Below are positions 27,067 through 35,811 of a stretch of 64,000 nucleotides of DNA, piece by piece. The DNA is from Variovorax sp. OV700 (GTDB lineage Bacteria; Pseudomonadota; Gammaproteobacteria; Burkholderiales; Burkholderiaceae_C): the NCBI RefSeq assembly GCF_900099805.1, contig NZ_FNDR01000001.1, forward strand, positions 248,001 through 312,000, in the 5' to 3' direction. Below the pieces are notes generated by a model that was not told where the DNA came from, did no database searches, and worked only from the letters and a program-made list of their open reading frames with translations. The translations under genes and the position numbers were made by a program. How positions within the stretch are numbered: the first letter of the stretch is position 1; the number at the start of each line of letters is the position of its first letter.

Positions 27067-27975
27067 TCATGCGAGCACGGCCGTGGCCTGCATGGTGAGC
27101 CAGCCATCGGCGTCTTCGCCCCAGAGGCTGAGAGTCTTGCCGTCCGTACTGCCTTCGGCCGGCTTGCCGTGCACGCGGAACGGCGCAATGTCGAAGGTCG
27201 GCCGCACGGCGCGGAATTCGAAGCGCGCGAGCTGCGCGCCCGGCACGTTCCGGCGCAGCAGGTCGACCAGCAGCGTGGCGATGAGCGGCCCGTGCACGAT
27301 GAGGCCCGGATAGCCCTCGACCTGCGTCACGTAGCGGCGGTCGTAGTGGATGCGGTGCCCGTTGAAGGTAAGCGCCGAGTAGCGGAACAGCAGCACGTCG
27401 TCGGGCACGATCTCGCGGCTGAAGGCGGCGTCCTTCGATGCCGGCGTGGGCGGCGGGGTCTTCTCGCCGGGTGCGGCCGCGGCGCGGTAGACGATGTCGT
27501 GTTCTTCGGTGAGCGCAAGGCCGCGTTCGTTGCGCACTTCATGGCGCACGAGCACGAACACCAGCTCGCCGCTGCGGCCCGCCTTGTGGGTGACCGAGGC
27601 GATGGTCGAGATGCGCTCCACCTTGTCGCCCACCTGCAGCGGATTGCCCCGCTCCCACGCCAGCCGGCCACCGGCCCACATGCGGCGCGGCAGCGGCACG
27701 GGCGGCAGGAAGCCGCCGCGCTTCGCATGTCCGTCGTCGCCGATCTCCGATTGGCGATGGTGCGGCAGGAAATAGAGCCAGTGCCAGAGCTCGGGCAGGC
27801 GCGTGCCGGCCACAGGCAGCGCGTCGTCGCGATCCAGCGTGGCGGAGAGAGCGCGCACGGGCGCGGCAGTGACCTCGTCGGTCAGCGTTTCGCTGCGGCC
27901 CTGCCACGCCTGGAGCCTGGCCAGCGCGTCGCTGTCGATCAGTGGGGAAGAAGTTTCATGCATGGGAAGGCTCAT
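27067..27975 (-). CDS. MaoC/FAS1-type dehydratase (mesaconyl-CoA hydratase-like)
   Basis: The 302-residue protein has a double-hotdog layout. The C-terminal half carries FRYSALTFNGHRIHYDRRYV, the typical hydratase 2 motif with the catalytic Asp/His, and GYPGLIVHGPLIATLLVDLL. This matches fungal HTD2-like and 3-methylfumaryl/mesaconyl-C4-CoA hydratases. It lies 16 bases upstream of the CaiB gene. The likely role is hydration of an unsaturated C4 or C5 dicarboxyl-CoA before cleavage by the CitE-like lyase. Confidence 0.85.
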   Translation of the reverse strand: MSLPMHETSSPLIDSDALARLQAWQGRSETLTDEVTAAPVRALSATLDRDDALPVAGTRLPELWHWLYFLPHHRQSEIGDDGHAKRGGFLPPVPLPRRMWAGGRLAWERGNPLQVGDKVERISTIASVTHKAGRSGELVFVLVRHEVRNERGLALTEEHDIVYRAAAAPGEKTPPPTPASKDAAFSREIVPDDVLLFRYSALTFNGHRIHYDRRYVTQVEGYPGLIVHGPLIATLLVDLLRRNVPGAQLARFEFRAVRPTFDIAPFRVHGKPAEGSTDGKTLSLWGEDADGWLTMQATAVLA

Positions 27976-27981
27976 GGTTTC

Positions 27982-28965
27982 TCAGTCCACCGCGGCGCCG
28001 GATGCCTTCACGATGCGCGCCCACTTGGCGAGATCGTCCTGCAGCAGTTTCGAAAATTGGTCCGGCGTGGTGGGCGCCGCAATCTCGACGCCCTGCTGGT
28101 CGAGCTTGTCGCGCAGGTCCTTGGCAACCAGTGCCTTGCGCGTTGCATCCTGCAGCGTGGCCAGCACGTCGGCGGGCACGCCCGCGGGGGCGAACAGGCC
28201 GATCCACAGCGTGCCGTTGTAGCCCGGTACCGCTTCGCCGATGGCGGGTACGTCGGGCAGCACGGGCGAGCGCTTGTCGCCGCTTATGGCCAGCGCCCGC
28301 AGCTTGCCGGCCTTGATGTGCGAGAGCGCCGACGGCAGGCTCGCGAACACGATCGGCAACTGTCCGCCGAGCACGTCGTTGAGCGCGGGGGCCACACCTT
28401 TGTACGGCACGTGCTGCAACGATATGCCAGCCATGCTGTTGAGCATTTCGCCGAGCAGGTGGTTGAGCGTGCCGTTGCCCGCGGAGGCGTACTGGTAGTT
28501 GGCGCCCTTCTGCCTTGCAAGCTTCAGGAACTCGTTGAAGTCCTTGGCCGGAAACGAGGGGTTGACCAGCAGCACGTTGGGCACCGCGCCGATCAGACCC
28601 ACGGGCTTGAAGTCTTTCACCGGGTCGAAGCCCGGATTCTTGTAGAGGGCCGGATTGATCGCCTGGCTGCTGCTGATGGTCATGAGCAGCGTGTAGCCGT
28701 CCTTCGGGCCCCTGGCGACCAGCTGCGTGCCGATGTTGCCGCCCGCGCCGGGCCGGTTGTCGACCACCACGCTGGCGTTGTTCATCACCTCGCCGAGCTT
28801 CTGCCCCACGAGACGCCCGACGATGTCGTTGGTGCCGCCCGCGGCCTGCGGCACGACCAGCGTGATGGGCCGGGAGGGGTAAGGCTCTGCGCTCGCCGGG
28901 CTCACCGCAAGCACAAGCCCCGCCGCCAGCGAAAGCAGCGCGCCGACGCGAAATTTCAGGTTCAT
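27982..28965 (-). CDS. Bug family substrate-binding protein
   Basis: The 327-residue protein starts at ATG 28965, which has GGAG 8 bases upstream; the signal peptide is MNLKFRVGALLSLAAGLVLA, cleaved near ASAEPYPSRP. Bug motifs follow (ITLVVPQAAGGTNDIVGRLV, VVVDNRPGAGGNIGTQLVAR). It heads the catabolic cluster, divergent from the LysR gene. It is the second Bug protein of the cluster and lies only six bases upstream of the hydratase gene. Confidence 0.92.
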   Translation of the reverse strand: MNLKFRVGALLSLAAGLVLAVSPASAEPYPSRPITLVVPQAAGGTNDIVGRLVGQKLGEVMNNASVVVDNRPGAGGNIGTQLVARGPKDGYTLLMTISSSQAINPALYKNPGFDPVKDFKPVGLIGAVPNVLLVNPSFPAKDFNEFLKLARQKGANYQYASAGNGTLNHLLGEMLNSMAGISLQHVPYKGVAPALNDVLGGQLPIVFASLPSALSHIKAGKLRALAISGDKRSPVLPDVPAIGEAVPGYNGTLWIGLFAPAGVPADVLATLQDATRKALVAKDLRDKLDQQGVEIAAPTTPDQFSKLLQDDLAKWARIVKASGAAVD

Positions 28966-29072
28966 GTGTGTTGTCTCCATGCCCGCATGGTCGTTGCCCC
29001 CCCGCCTTCGCGCAATCTGCGATTTCGGAACCCAGCCTTCTGAAATACCGAAGGCTTGAGTACGATGGCACC

Positions 29073-29986
29073 ATGCTTTTCGACCTGACTGACCTGCGCC
29101 TTTTCGTTGCCACGGCCGAACTCGGCAATCTCACGCGGGCGGCCGAGCGGCAGCATCTGTCGCTCGCGGCGGCCAGTGCGCGCATCAAGGCGCTCGAGTC
29201 CCAGGCCGGGTTGCAGCTGCTGCAGCGGGAAGCACGCGGCGTTCGTCTGCTGCCGCCGGGAGAAGCCTTCTTGCATCATGCGCGGCTGGTGCTGCACACC
29301 AGACCGAGCAGCTGCGCGCCGACCTGCTCGAATACGGCGGCGGGCTGCGCGGCCATCTGCGCGTGTTCGCCAACACCACGGCGGTGACCGATTTTTTGCC
29401 TGAAATCCTGCCCGGCTTTCTTGCGCGCAATCCGCGGATCAACGTCGACCTTCAGGAAAAACCGAATGCTCAGATCCCGCGCGGCGTGCTCGACGGCCGC
29501 GCCGACATCGGCATCGTGGCGGGCCGCGTCGATACGCTGGGCCTGGAAGCCATCCACTTCAGCACCGACCGGCTGGTGCTCGTCACCTCGCGCAAGCACC
29601 GCTTCGCGAAGCGCCGCAAGATTTCATTCGCCGAGACGCTCGACGAAGACGCCATCGGCATGCAGCAAGGCAGCACCTTGCAGGCCTTTCTGGCGCAGAT
29701 CACCGACAACCTGGGCAAGCGTCAGAAGCTGCGCATCCAGCTCGGCAGCTTCGACGCCATGTGCCGGATGATCGGCAGCGGCGTAGGCATTGGCGTGGTG
29801 CCGGAATCGGCCGCGCGGCGCAACCAGCAGAGCATGCAGCTCGCGCTGATCGACCTCAGCGACGCGTGGTGCGTGCGGGAGCGGTATTTGCTGGTGCGGG
29901 ACCGGGCGGCGCTGCCCATCTATGCGCAGGCGCTGGTCGACACGCTGTGCCTGCACTATGCCGGTGAGCAGGCGGCCATCGCTTGA
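29073..29986 (+). pseudogene. LysR family regulator disrupted by a frameshift
   Basis: The first 75 codons encode a normal LysR HTH (LFDLTDLRLFVATAELGNLT). At 29298-29299 an extra AC in a CACAC run shifts the frame. Skipping it joins HARLVLH to QTEQLRADLLEYGGGLRGHL and then to a full effector domain through to 29986, giving exactly 304 codons including the stop. As read, the protein would stop soon after the shift. The gene is divergent from the Bug-led catabolic cluster and would be its regulator. Either the gene is a recent pseudogene or the two bases are a sequencing error. Confidence 0.85.
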
Positions 29987-30150
29987 TGGCGGCTCGGACT
30001 ACTGAAAACAAGGACTTGCAGGCGATTCGTCAAGAAGCGCGCGCCGTCCCCAATTTCCGTGGACAACTTTGGGGATAACTGATGTGCTTCCTTGTAAACA
30101 CGATTTAAGTCGTTGTTTTATATGAGGAATAATCAGTTTGCTCAAAATTT

Positions 30151-30175
30151 GGGCGGTGCACAAAGTGCGCCGCCC
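30151..30175 (-). terminator. Possible terminator after phaA
   Basis: GGGCGGTGCAC and GTGCGCCGCCC form an 11-bp stem with one mismatch (a wobble in one orientation) and a 3-base loop, just past the phaA stop. On the minus strand it is followed by AAATTTT, a weak U-run. Confidence 0.6.
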
Positions 30176-30185
30176 GACGAACGAC

Positions 30186-31364
30186 CTATCGCTCGATCGT
30201 CAGCGCAACGCCCATGCCGCCGCCGATGCACAGCGAAGCAATGCCCTTCTTGGCGTTCTGGCGCTGCATTTCATGCAGCAGCGTCACCAGGATGCGGCAG
30301 CCCGACGCGCCGATGGGGTGGCCAATGGCAATGGCGCCGCCGTTCACGTTCACCTTGTTCACGTCCCAGCCCATTTCCTTGTTCACGGCGCAGGCCTGCG
30401 CGGCAAAGGCTTCGTTGATCTCGAGCAGGTCGAGGTCGGCGGCCTTCCAGCCGGCGCGCTGCAGCGCCTTGGTCGACGCGGGCACCGGGCCCATGCCCAT
30501 GATGGCCGGATCGAGGCCGGCGGTGGCATAGCTCGCGATGCGGCCCAGCGGCTTGAGGCCGAGCGAAGCGGCCTTCTTGGCGGTCATCACCATCACGGCG
30601 GCTGCGCCATCGTTCAGGCCCGAGGCATTGCCCGCGGTCACGCCGCCGGCCTTGTCGAAGGCGGGACGCAGGCCGGCCAGGCCTTCGGCGCTGGACTTGC
30701 GGTTGATGAACTCGTCCTTGTCGAAGACGATGGGGTCGCCCTTCTTCTGCGGAATGCTCACACCGACGATCTCGTCCTTGAACTTGCCGGCATCCTGCGC
30801 GGCCGCGGCCTTGGTCTGGCTGCCGAGCGCGAGTTCGTCCTGCGCGGTGCGGTCAATGCCGAACTTCTTGGCCACGTTCTCGGCCGTGATGCCCATGTGG
30901 TACTGGTTGTAGACGTCCCACAGGCCGTCCACGATCATGGTGTCGACCAGCTTCCAGTCGCCCATGCGCTGGCCGTTGCGCGAGTTGGGCAGCACGTGCG
31001 GCGCCATGCTCATGTTCTCCTGCCCGCCCGCAATCACGATTTCGCTGTCGCCCGTGGCCACGGACTGTGCCGCGAGCATCACGGCCTTCAGGCCCGAGCC
31101 GCAGACGGCGTTGATGGTGAGCGCGGGCGTTTCCTTGGCGCCACCGCCCTTGAGCCATGCCTGGCGCGCGGGGTTCTGGCCCGCGCCCGCGGCCAGCACC
31201 TGCCCCATGATTGCTTCGCCGACCTGGTCGGCCGTGAGATTGGCACGTGCGATCACTTCCTTGATCACGAGGGCGCCCAGCTCCGTGGCCGCGATGCCGG
31301 CGAGCGAGCCGCCGAACTTGCCGACCGCCGTGCGTGCAGCCGAAACGATGACGATGTCTTCCAT
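30186..31364 (-). CDS. phaA: Acetyl-CoA acetyltransferase (beta-ketothiolase)
   Basis: The 392-residue thiolase condenses two acetyl-CoA to acetoacetyl-CoA for polyhydroxybutyrate synthesis. The acyl-accepting Cys88 sits in NAVCGSGLKAV. The C-terminal motifs GHPIGASGCR and CIGGGMGVAL carry the catalytic His and second Cys. It follows phaC by 58 bases on the same strand, a phaCA operon. Confidence 0.94.
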   Translation of the reverse strand: MEDIVIVSAARTAVGKFGGSLAGIAATELGALVIKEVIARANLTADQVGEAIMGQVLAAGAGQNPARQAWLKGGGAKETPALTINAVCGSGLKAVMLAAQSVATGDSEIVIAGGQENMSMAPHVLPNSRNGQRMGDWKLVDTMIVDGLWDVYNQYHMGITAENVAKKFGIDRTAQDELALGSQTKAAAAQDAGKFKDEIVGVSIPQKKGDPIVFDKDEFINRKSSAEGLAGLRPAFDKAGGVTAGNASGLNDGAAAVMVMTAKKAASLGLKPLGRIASYATAGLDPAIMGMGPVPASTKALQRAGWKAADLDLLEINEAFAAQACAVNKEMGWDVNKVNVNGGAIAIGHPIGASGCRILVTLLHEMQRQNAKKGIASLCIGGGMGVALTIER

Positions 31365-31422
31365 GAGGTTCTCCGTTGAAGTGATTTGAAGTGAGTGCGT
31401 GGCTTGTCTTGGCGCCGGTCGG

Positions 31423-33180
31423 TCAGGCCCTGGCCTTGACGTAGCGCCCCGGGGCCGGCTCGATGGCCTTGTAGGCCTTGCCGTTGCCGTAGGTCTTGGG
31501 CGCGGGGATCTGCTTGCCCGCGTGGCCCTTGAGCCATTGTGCCCAGTCGGTCCACCAGCTGCCGGGATGCTCCTGTGCGCCGGTCAACCATTCGGCCTGC
31601 GTCTTCGGAAACTTGCCGTCGTCGCGGATCCAGTGGCTGCGCTTTTTCTTGGCGGGCGGATTGATCACCCCGGCAATGTGGCCCGAGGCGCCCATGACGA
31701 AGCGCTTCTTGCCCGGCAGCAGTTGCGTGGAGGCATAGGCGCCGCCGATGGGCACGATGTGGTCTTCGCGCGAGCCGTAGATGTAGGCCGGGATGTCGAT
31801 CTTGCCCAGGTCGATTTTCTCGCCGCACACGGTCAGCGCGTTCGGCTTCGCGAGCTTGTTCTCGTGGTACGTGTTGCGCAGGTACCAGGTGTAGAACGGG
31901 CCCGGCAGGTTGGTGGCGTCGCTGTTCCAGTAGAGCAGGTCGAAGGGAGGCGGCGTCTCGCCCTTCAGGTAATTGCCTACCACGTAGTTCCACACCAGGT
32001 CGTTCGGGCGCAAGAAGCTGAACGTCGAGGCCAGGTCCATGCCCGGCAGCAGGCCGCCCTTGCCCAGCTGCATTTCGCGGTAGGCCACCATTGGCTCGTC
32101 CACGAAGATGTCGAGGATGCCGGTGTCGCTGAAGTCGAGGAACGTGGTGAGCAGCGTGACCGACGCCGCCGGCTTTTCGCCGCGCGCCGCGAGCACGGCC
32201 AGCGCGGTGCTGAGGATGGTGCCGCCCACGCAAAACCCGAGCGCGTTGATCTGCTTGCTGCCGCTGATCTCCTGCACCGTGTGGATCGCCTTGATGGCGG
32301 CGTTCTCGATGTAGTCGTCCCAGGTGGCGTTGGCCAGCGATTCGTCGGGGTTGCGCCAGCTCACCACGAACACGCGGTGGCCTTGCTCGTTGGCATAGCG
32401 GATCAGCGAATTCTCGGGCTGCAGGTCGAGGATGTAGAACTTGTTGATGCAAGGCGGCACCAGCAGGAAGGGCCGCTCGTACACCTTGGCCGTGAGCGGC
32501 TTGTACTCAAGCAGCTGGAACAGCTCGTTCTCGAACACCACGGCGCCTTCGGTGGTCGCCACGTTGCGCCCCACTTCGAAGGCGCTCTCGTCGGTCATGC
32601 TGAGGTGGCCCTGCTTCACGTCGTGCAGCAGGTTATGGATGCCCTTGGCAATGCTCTCGCCCTGCGTATCGATGGCTTTTTTCTGCGCCTCGGCATTGAA
32701 GGCGAGCGAGTTGCTCGGCGACGAGGCCGCCATCCATTGCTCGACCGCGAAGCGCAGGCGCGCCTTGGTCTTTTCGTCGCCGTCGATGGCGTCAGCCATG
32801 TTCAGAAGCGTGCGGCCGTTGAGCAGGTACACGGCCGCCGAAAAAGCCGCGAGCGGATTGCTTCCCCAGGCCTCCGACGAAAAGCGCCTGTCGCCTTCGG
32901 GCTTGGCGGCGAGGCCCTGGCGCCAGAGTTCGGCGGCCTCGGCCACGTACTGCTGCTGGATGGACTGGAGCTTTTCGGGGTCGATGGAGACCTTGGGCAA
33001 CTCGGGCATCCTGGCGGACGACGGGATCTGCCACAGCGGCGTGCCGCCGGTGACATTGAAGGCCGAGGCCCCCTGTGCGGCGGATTGCTGGAACGATTCC
33101 AGCGCCTTGTTCCATCCCTCTGAAAGTGCCTGCTGGAAGGGCGCGAACGCATCGGCCCCCGTCGCTTGTTGCTTCATCAT
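31423..33180 (-). CDS. phaC: Class I poly(R)-hydroxyalkanoate synthase
   Basis: The 585-residue enzyme polymerises (R)-3-hydroxyacyl-CoA. Cys317 in GFCVGG is the nucleophile of the lipase-box-like motif. The Asp of SREDHIVP and the His of GASGHIAGVINPPAKKK complete the triad. Length and the single-gene arrangement are those of class I synthases. It heads the phaC-phaA operon, while phaB lies about 7 kb away. Confidence 0.95.
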   Translation of the reverse strand: MMKQQATGADAFAPFQQALSEGWNKALESFQQSAAQGASAFNVTGGTPLWQIPSSARMPELPKVSIDPEKLQSIQQQYVAEAAELWRQGLAAKPEGDRRFSSEAWGSNPLAAFSAAVYLLNGRTLLNMADAIDGDEKTKARLRFAVEQWMAASSPSNSLAFNAEAQKKAIDTQGESIAKGIHNLLHDVKQGHLSMTDESAFEVGRNVATTEGAVVFENELFQLLEYKPLTAKVYERPFLLVPPCINKFYILDLQPENSLIRYANEQGHRVFVVSWRNPDESLANATWDDYIENAAIKAIHTVQEISGSKQINALGFCVGGTILSTALAVLAARGEKPAASVTLLTTFLDFSDTGILDIFVDEPMVAYREMQLGKGGLLPGMDLASTFSFLRPNDLVWNYVVGNYLKGETPPPFDLLYWNSDATNLPGPFYTWYLRNTYHENKLAKPNALTVCGEKIDLGKIDIPAYIYGSREDHIVPIGGAYASTQLLPGKKRFVMGASGHIAGVINPPAKKKRSHWIRDDGKFPKTQAEWLTGAQEHPGSWWTDWAQWLKGHAGKQIPAPKTYGNGKAYKAIEPAPGRYVKARA

Positions 33181-33231
33181 GTCTCCTGGTCCTCACCTGA
33201 GTCTGAACGGATGGCTTCTCGTGTTTTGAGT

Positions 33232-33624
33232 ATGCTGCATTTCACGAGGCGCTCACAACGCCGCCCACCTACTTACCGACTGAAACTTGTTGTGTTCATC
33301 CACCTGATCGTGATCGGCTGGCTCTACGTCGCCGTGATGATGGCCGTGGCCGAAGCCACCAACACCACGGGCACCGTGCTGGGCGCCATCTTCACATTTC
33401 TTTTGTACGGATTGGCGCCGGTGGCCTTGGTGGTTTACCTGATGGGAACACCGGGCCGGCGCCGCGCCATGAGGCAACGCGAGGCCGAGGCGCAGGAGGC
33501 GGCACGCCTGGCCGCCGCTGCGGCCGCGGATGCAGCGGCGGCCGCCAAAAAAGATTCAGACCTTCCAGACCAGGGCGGCGAAGCGCCCGCTGACGCCGTC
33601 CCGCCGGTGCGAAAAGAACCGTGA
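33232..33624 (+). CDS. Small inner membrane protein with Ala/charged tail
   Basis: The protein is 130 residues from the chosen ATG (MLHFTRRSQRRPPTYRLKLV); ATG 33211 is another option. It has two membrane segments, LVVFIHLIVIGWLYVAVMMA and VLGAIFTFLLYGLAPVALVV, followed by a basic and Ala-rich cytoplasmic tail. I do not recognise a function. It is divergent from phaC, and its last 69 bases overlap the end of pgeF on the other strand. Confidence 0.7.
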   Translation: MLHFTRRSQRRPPTYRLKLVVFIHLIVIGWLYVAVMMAVAEATNTTGTVLGAIFTFLLYGLAPVALVVYLMGTPGRRRAMRQREAEAQEAARLAAAAAADAAAAAKKDSDLPDQGGEAPADAVPPVRKEP

Positions 33625-34344
33625 CGGGTTGGTGACGGTGCACCAGCCGTCGCTGCCGTCGTTGCCATACACGGCATCCACGCCGGCCGCGCGCAAACGC
33701 TGGCGCGCGAGCGCGGGCAGGTCGGCGAGCCATTTGCCGGCCGCCGGGGCGGGTCGAAAGCAGCTTGCGGCCTCGGGCGCATGCGCCTCGAACGCAGCCT
33801 TGACCTCGGGCCCGACCTCGAACGCGCCGGGCCCGATGCAGGGGCCGAGCCACGCTATGACTTTGCTAGCGCCGCGCGGGGGTCCGGCCTCAGGCTCCGG
33901 CGTGAAGCACCGGGCGGTGGCTTCGAGTACGCCGCCGGCAAGGCCGCGCCAGCCGGCATGCGCCGCCGCCACGCGCCTGCCCGATCCGTCGGTGAAAAGC
34001 ACGGGCAGGCAGTCGGCGACCATGATGGTGCAGGCCAGCCCGACCGTGGATGCGGTGCAGGCATCGGCCGCCGTGCCGTCGCGCACGACGCCCTCCGATT
34101 CGGCCTCATCGAGCGCCGCGACGCCGATGCCGTGCACCTGCTGCAGGAAGACCGGGCGCGCGCCGATGGCTTGCTCCAGGCGGTGGCGGTTCTCGGCGAC
34201 GTCGTCGGCCAGGTCGCCCACGTGGTCGCCGAGGTTGAGGCTTTCGTAGCGGCCGCGCGAAACACCGCCCTGGCGCGTGGTGCACACGGCCCGTACGTTC
34301 GGTGGCGCCGGCCAGTCCGGCACGAGCCAGTGCGCGTCCATCAT
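33556..34344 (-). CDS. pgeF: Peptidoglycan editing factor PgeF / purine nucleoside phosphorylase (YfiH family)
   Basis: The 262-residue protein has the YfiH/laccase-domain zinc motifs: QVHG near residue 70, TIMVADCLPVLFTD with the Cys, and AAAHAGWRGLAGGV with the His. These coordinate the metal. Family members have been reported to cleave purine nucleosides and to edit peptidoglycan stem peptides. Two adjacent ATGs (34344 and 34341) are possible starts. It ends inside the convergent small membrane protein gene. Confidence 0.9.
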   Translation of the reverse strand: MMDAHWLVPDWPAPPNVRAVCTTRQGGVSRGRYESLNLGDHVGDLADDVAENRHRLEQAIGARPVFLQQVHGIGVAALDEAESEGVVRDGTAADACTASTVGLACTIMVADCLPVLFTDGSGRRVAAAHAGWRGLAGGVLEATARCFTPEPEAGPPRGASKVIAWLGPCIGPGAFEVGPEVKAAFEAHAPEAASCFRPAPAAGKWLADLPALARQRLRAAGVDAVYGNDGSDGWCTVTNPSRFFSHRRDGVSGRFAALVWKV

Positions 34345-34363
34345 GGCGGGCCCGGCCACCCGG

Positions 34364-35002
34364 TCAGGCTTCCGCGTCGGGCGCTTGCGAGGGCTGGGCG
34401 CGCTGGAAGGCGTCGAGCTCCATGCAGGCCTCGTAGGCCGCCATCGTGCGCGGCAGGCCGCTGAAGTCGCAGTCGAAGCGCTTGCCGTTGAAGATCTGCG
34501 GCACCAGGCAGCAGTCGGCCATCGTGGGCGTGTTGCCGTAGCAGAAGATGCCGGCGGGTTGCAGCGCCAGCTGGCGTTCGAAGGCCAGCATGCCATCGCG
34601 CACCCAGTGCCGATACCAGGCATTCTTGGCGGCGTCGTCGAGCTTGAGTTCTTTCACCAGGTACTTGAGCACCCGCAGGTTGTTCAGCGGATGGATCTCG
34701 CAGGCAATCGACTGGGCAAGCGCGCGCACGTGGGCACGGCCGACCGGGTCGCTCGGCAGCAGCGGCGGCTCGGGGTTGGTCTCGTCAAGGTATTCGATGA
34801 TGGCCATCGACTGCGAAAAGCGCTCGCCCTCGTCTTCGAGCAGCGGCACCAGCATGTCGGGCGAAATGGCCGAGTACGGGCCCGTGCGATGGTCGCCGCG
34901 GGCAATGTGCACCGGCACGTAGTCGTATTCCAGGCCCTTGAGATTGAGCGCAATGCGCACCCGGAAAGACGAAGAGGAGCGGAAGTAGTTGTGCAGCTTC
35001 AT
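34364..35002 (-). CDS. maiA: Maleylacetoacetate isomerase (zeta-class GST)
   Basis: The 212-residue protein has a thioredoxin-like N-terminus (MKLHNYFRSSSSFRVRIALN) with the SSxxxRVR motif of zeta-class glutathione transferases, and an all-helical C-terminal domain. It isomerises maleylacetoacetate (or maleylpyruvate) to the fumaryl form with glutathione in aromatic catabolism. Its divergent neighbour, a fumarylacetoacetate hydrolase-family protein, is the usual next enzyme. Confidence 0.9.
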   Translation of the reverse strand: MKLHNYFRSSSSFRVRIALNLKGLEYDYVPVHIARGDHRTGPYSAISPDMLVPLLEDEGERFSQSMAIIEYLDETNPEPPLLPSDPVGRAHVRALAQSIACEIHPLNNLRVLKYLVKELKLDDAAKNAWYRHWVRDGMLAFERQLALQPAGIFCYGNTPTMADCCLVPQIFNGKRFDCDFSGLPRTMAAYEACMELDAFQRAQPSQAPDAEA

Positions 35003-35090
35003 GATTCCAAGAGCATAGCGCTCACCGGCAGCCCCGGTCTGCCTCTGGCACACTGCCGTTTTTTCCTGTTTCGCTGAAAGGACAGACGCA

Positions 35091-35792
35091 ATGGCTTCCG
35101 AGTTTGTTTTCGCCCCTCCCGCGGCCGTTTCCATTCCGGTGGTCGGACAGTCGGCCCGCTTTCCGGTGCACCGCATCTATTGCGTGGGCCGCAACTACGA
35201 AGATCACGCCAAGGAAATGGGTTTTACCGGCCGCGAACCGCCCTTCTTCTTCATGAAGCCAGCCGACGCCGCGGTGGTGGTCGATGCGGGGCAGACCGGC
35301 ACCATCGCCTACCCCACCCTCACCAAGAACCTGCACCACGAGATCGAGCTCGTGGTGGCGATCGGCACCGGCGGCAAGAACATCAAGGCGGCCGATGCGC
35401 ACAAGCACATCTTCGGTTACGCCGTGGGCCTGGACATGACGCGCCGCGATCTGCAGAACGACATGAAGAAGCAGGGCCGCCCCTGGGACATCGGCAAGAG
35501 CTTCGAGCAGAGCGCGCCCATCGGCCCGATCGTGCCGGTGGCGGCAGCGGGCGATGCCGAAAAAGCCGAGATCTCGCTGCAGGTGAACGGCACCGACCGC
35601 CAGCGCAGCACGGTCGCCAAGCTGATCTGGAACGTGGCCGAGACCATCGAGCATCTGTCGGCCGCCTGGGAGCTTCAGCCCGGCGACCTGATCTTCACCG
35701 GCACGCCCGAAGGCGTGGCCGCCGTGGTGGCGGGCGACACGCTGGTTGGCGAAGTGGCCGGCCTGCCCAAGCTGACCGTCAAGGTCGTCTGA
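35091..35792 (+). CDS. Fumarylacetoacetate hydrolase family protein
   Basis: The 233-residue protein has the FAH-fold signature: RIYCVGRNYEDHAKEMG near residue 23, then LHHEIELVVAIG and the GDLIFTGTPEGVAAV metal-binding region near 200. Members hydrolyse fumarylacetoacetate or fumarylpyruvate, or decarboxylate oxaloacetate. The adjacent divergent maleylacetoacetate/maleylpyruvate isomerase supports fumarylpyruvate or fumarylacetoacetate hydrolysis. Confidence 0.9.
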   Translation: MASEFVFAPPAAVSIPVVGQSARFPVHRIYCVGRNYEDHAKEMGFTGREPPFFFMKPADAAVVVDAGQTGTIAYPTLTKNLHHEIELVVAIGTGGKNIKAADAHKHIFGYAVGLDMTRRDLQNDMKKQGRPWDIGKSFEQSAPIGPIVPVAAAGDAEKAEISLQVNGTDRQRSTVAKLIWNVAETIEHLSAAWELQPGDLIFTGTPEGVAAVVAGDTLVGEVAGLPKLTVKVV

Positions 35793-35811
35793 CCCTCTTA
35801 CGTCACGCTTC

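Noticed and set aside
30058-30078. Replication origin
   Set aside because: Only two degenerate DnaA-like boxes are seen, and there is no dnaA, dnaN, parAB or other origin marker, so I do not call it an origin.
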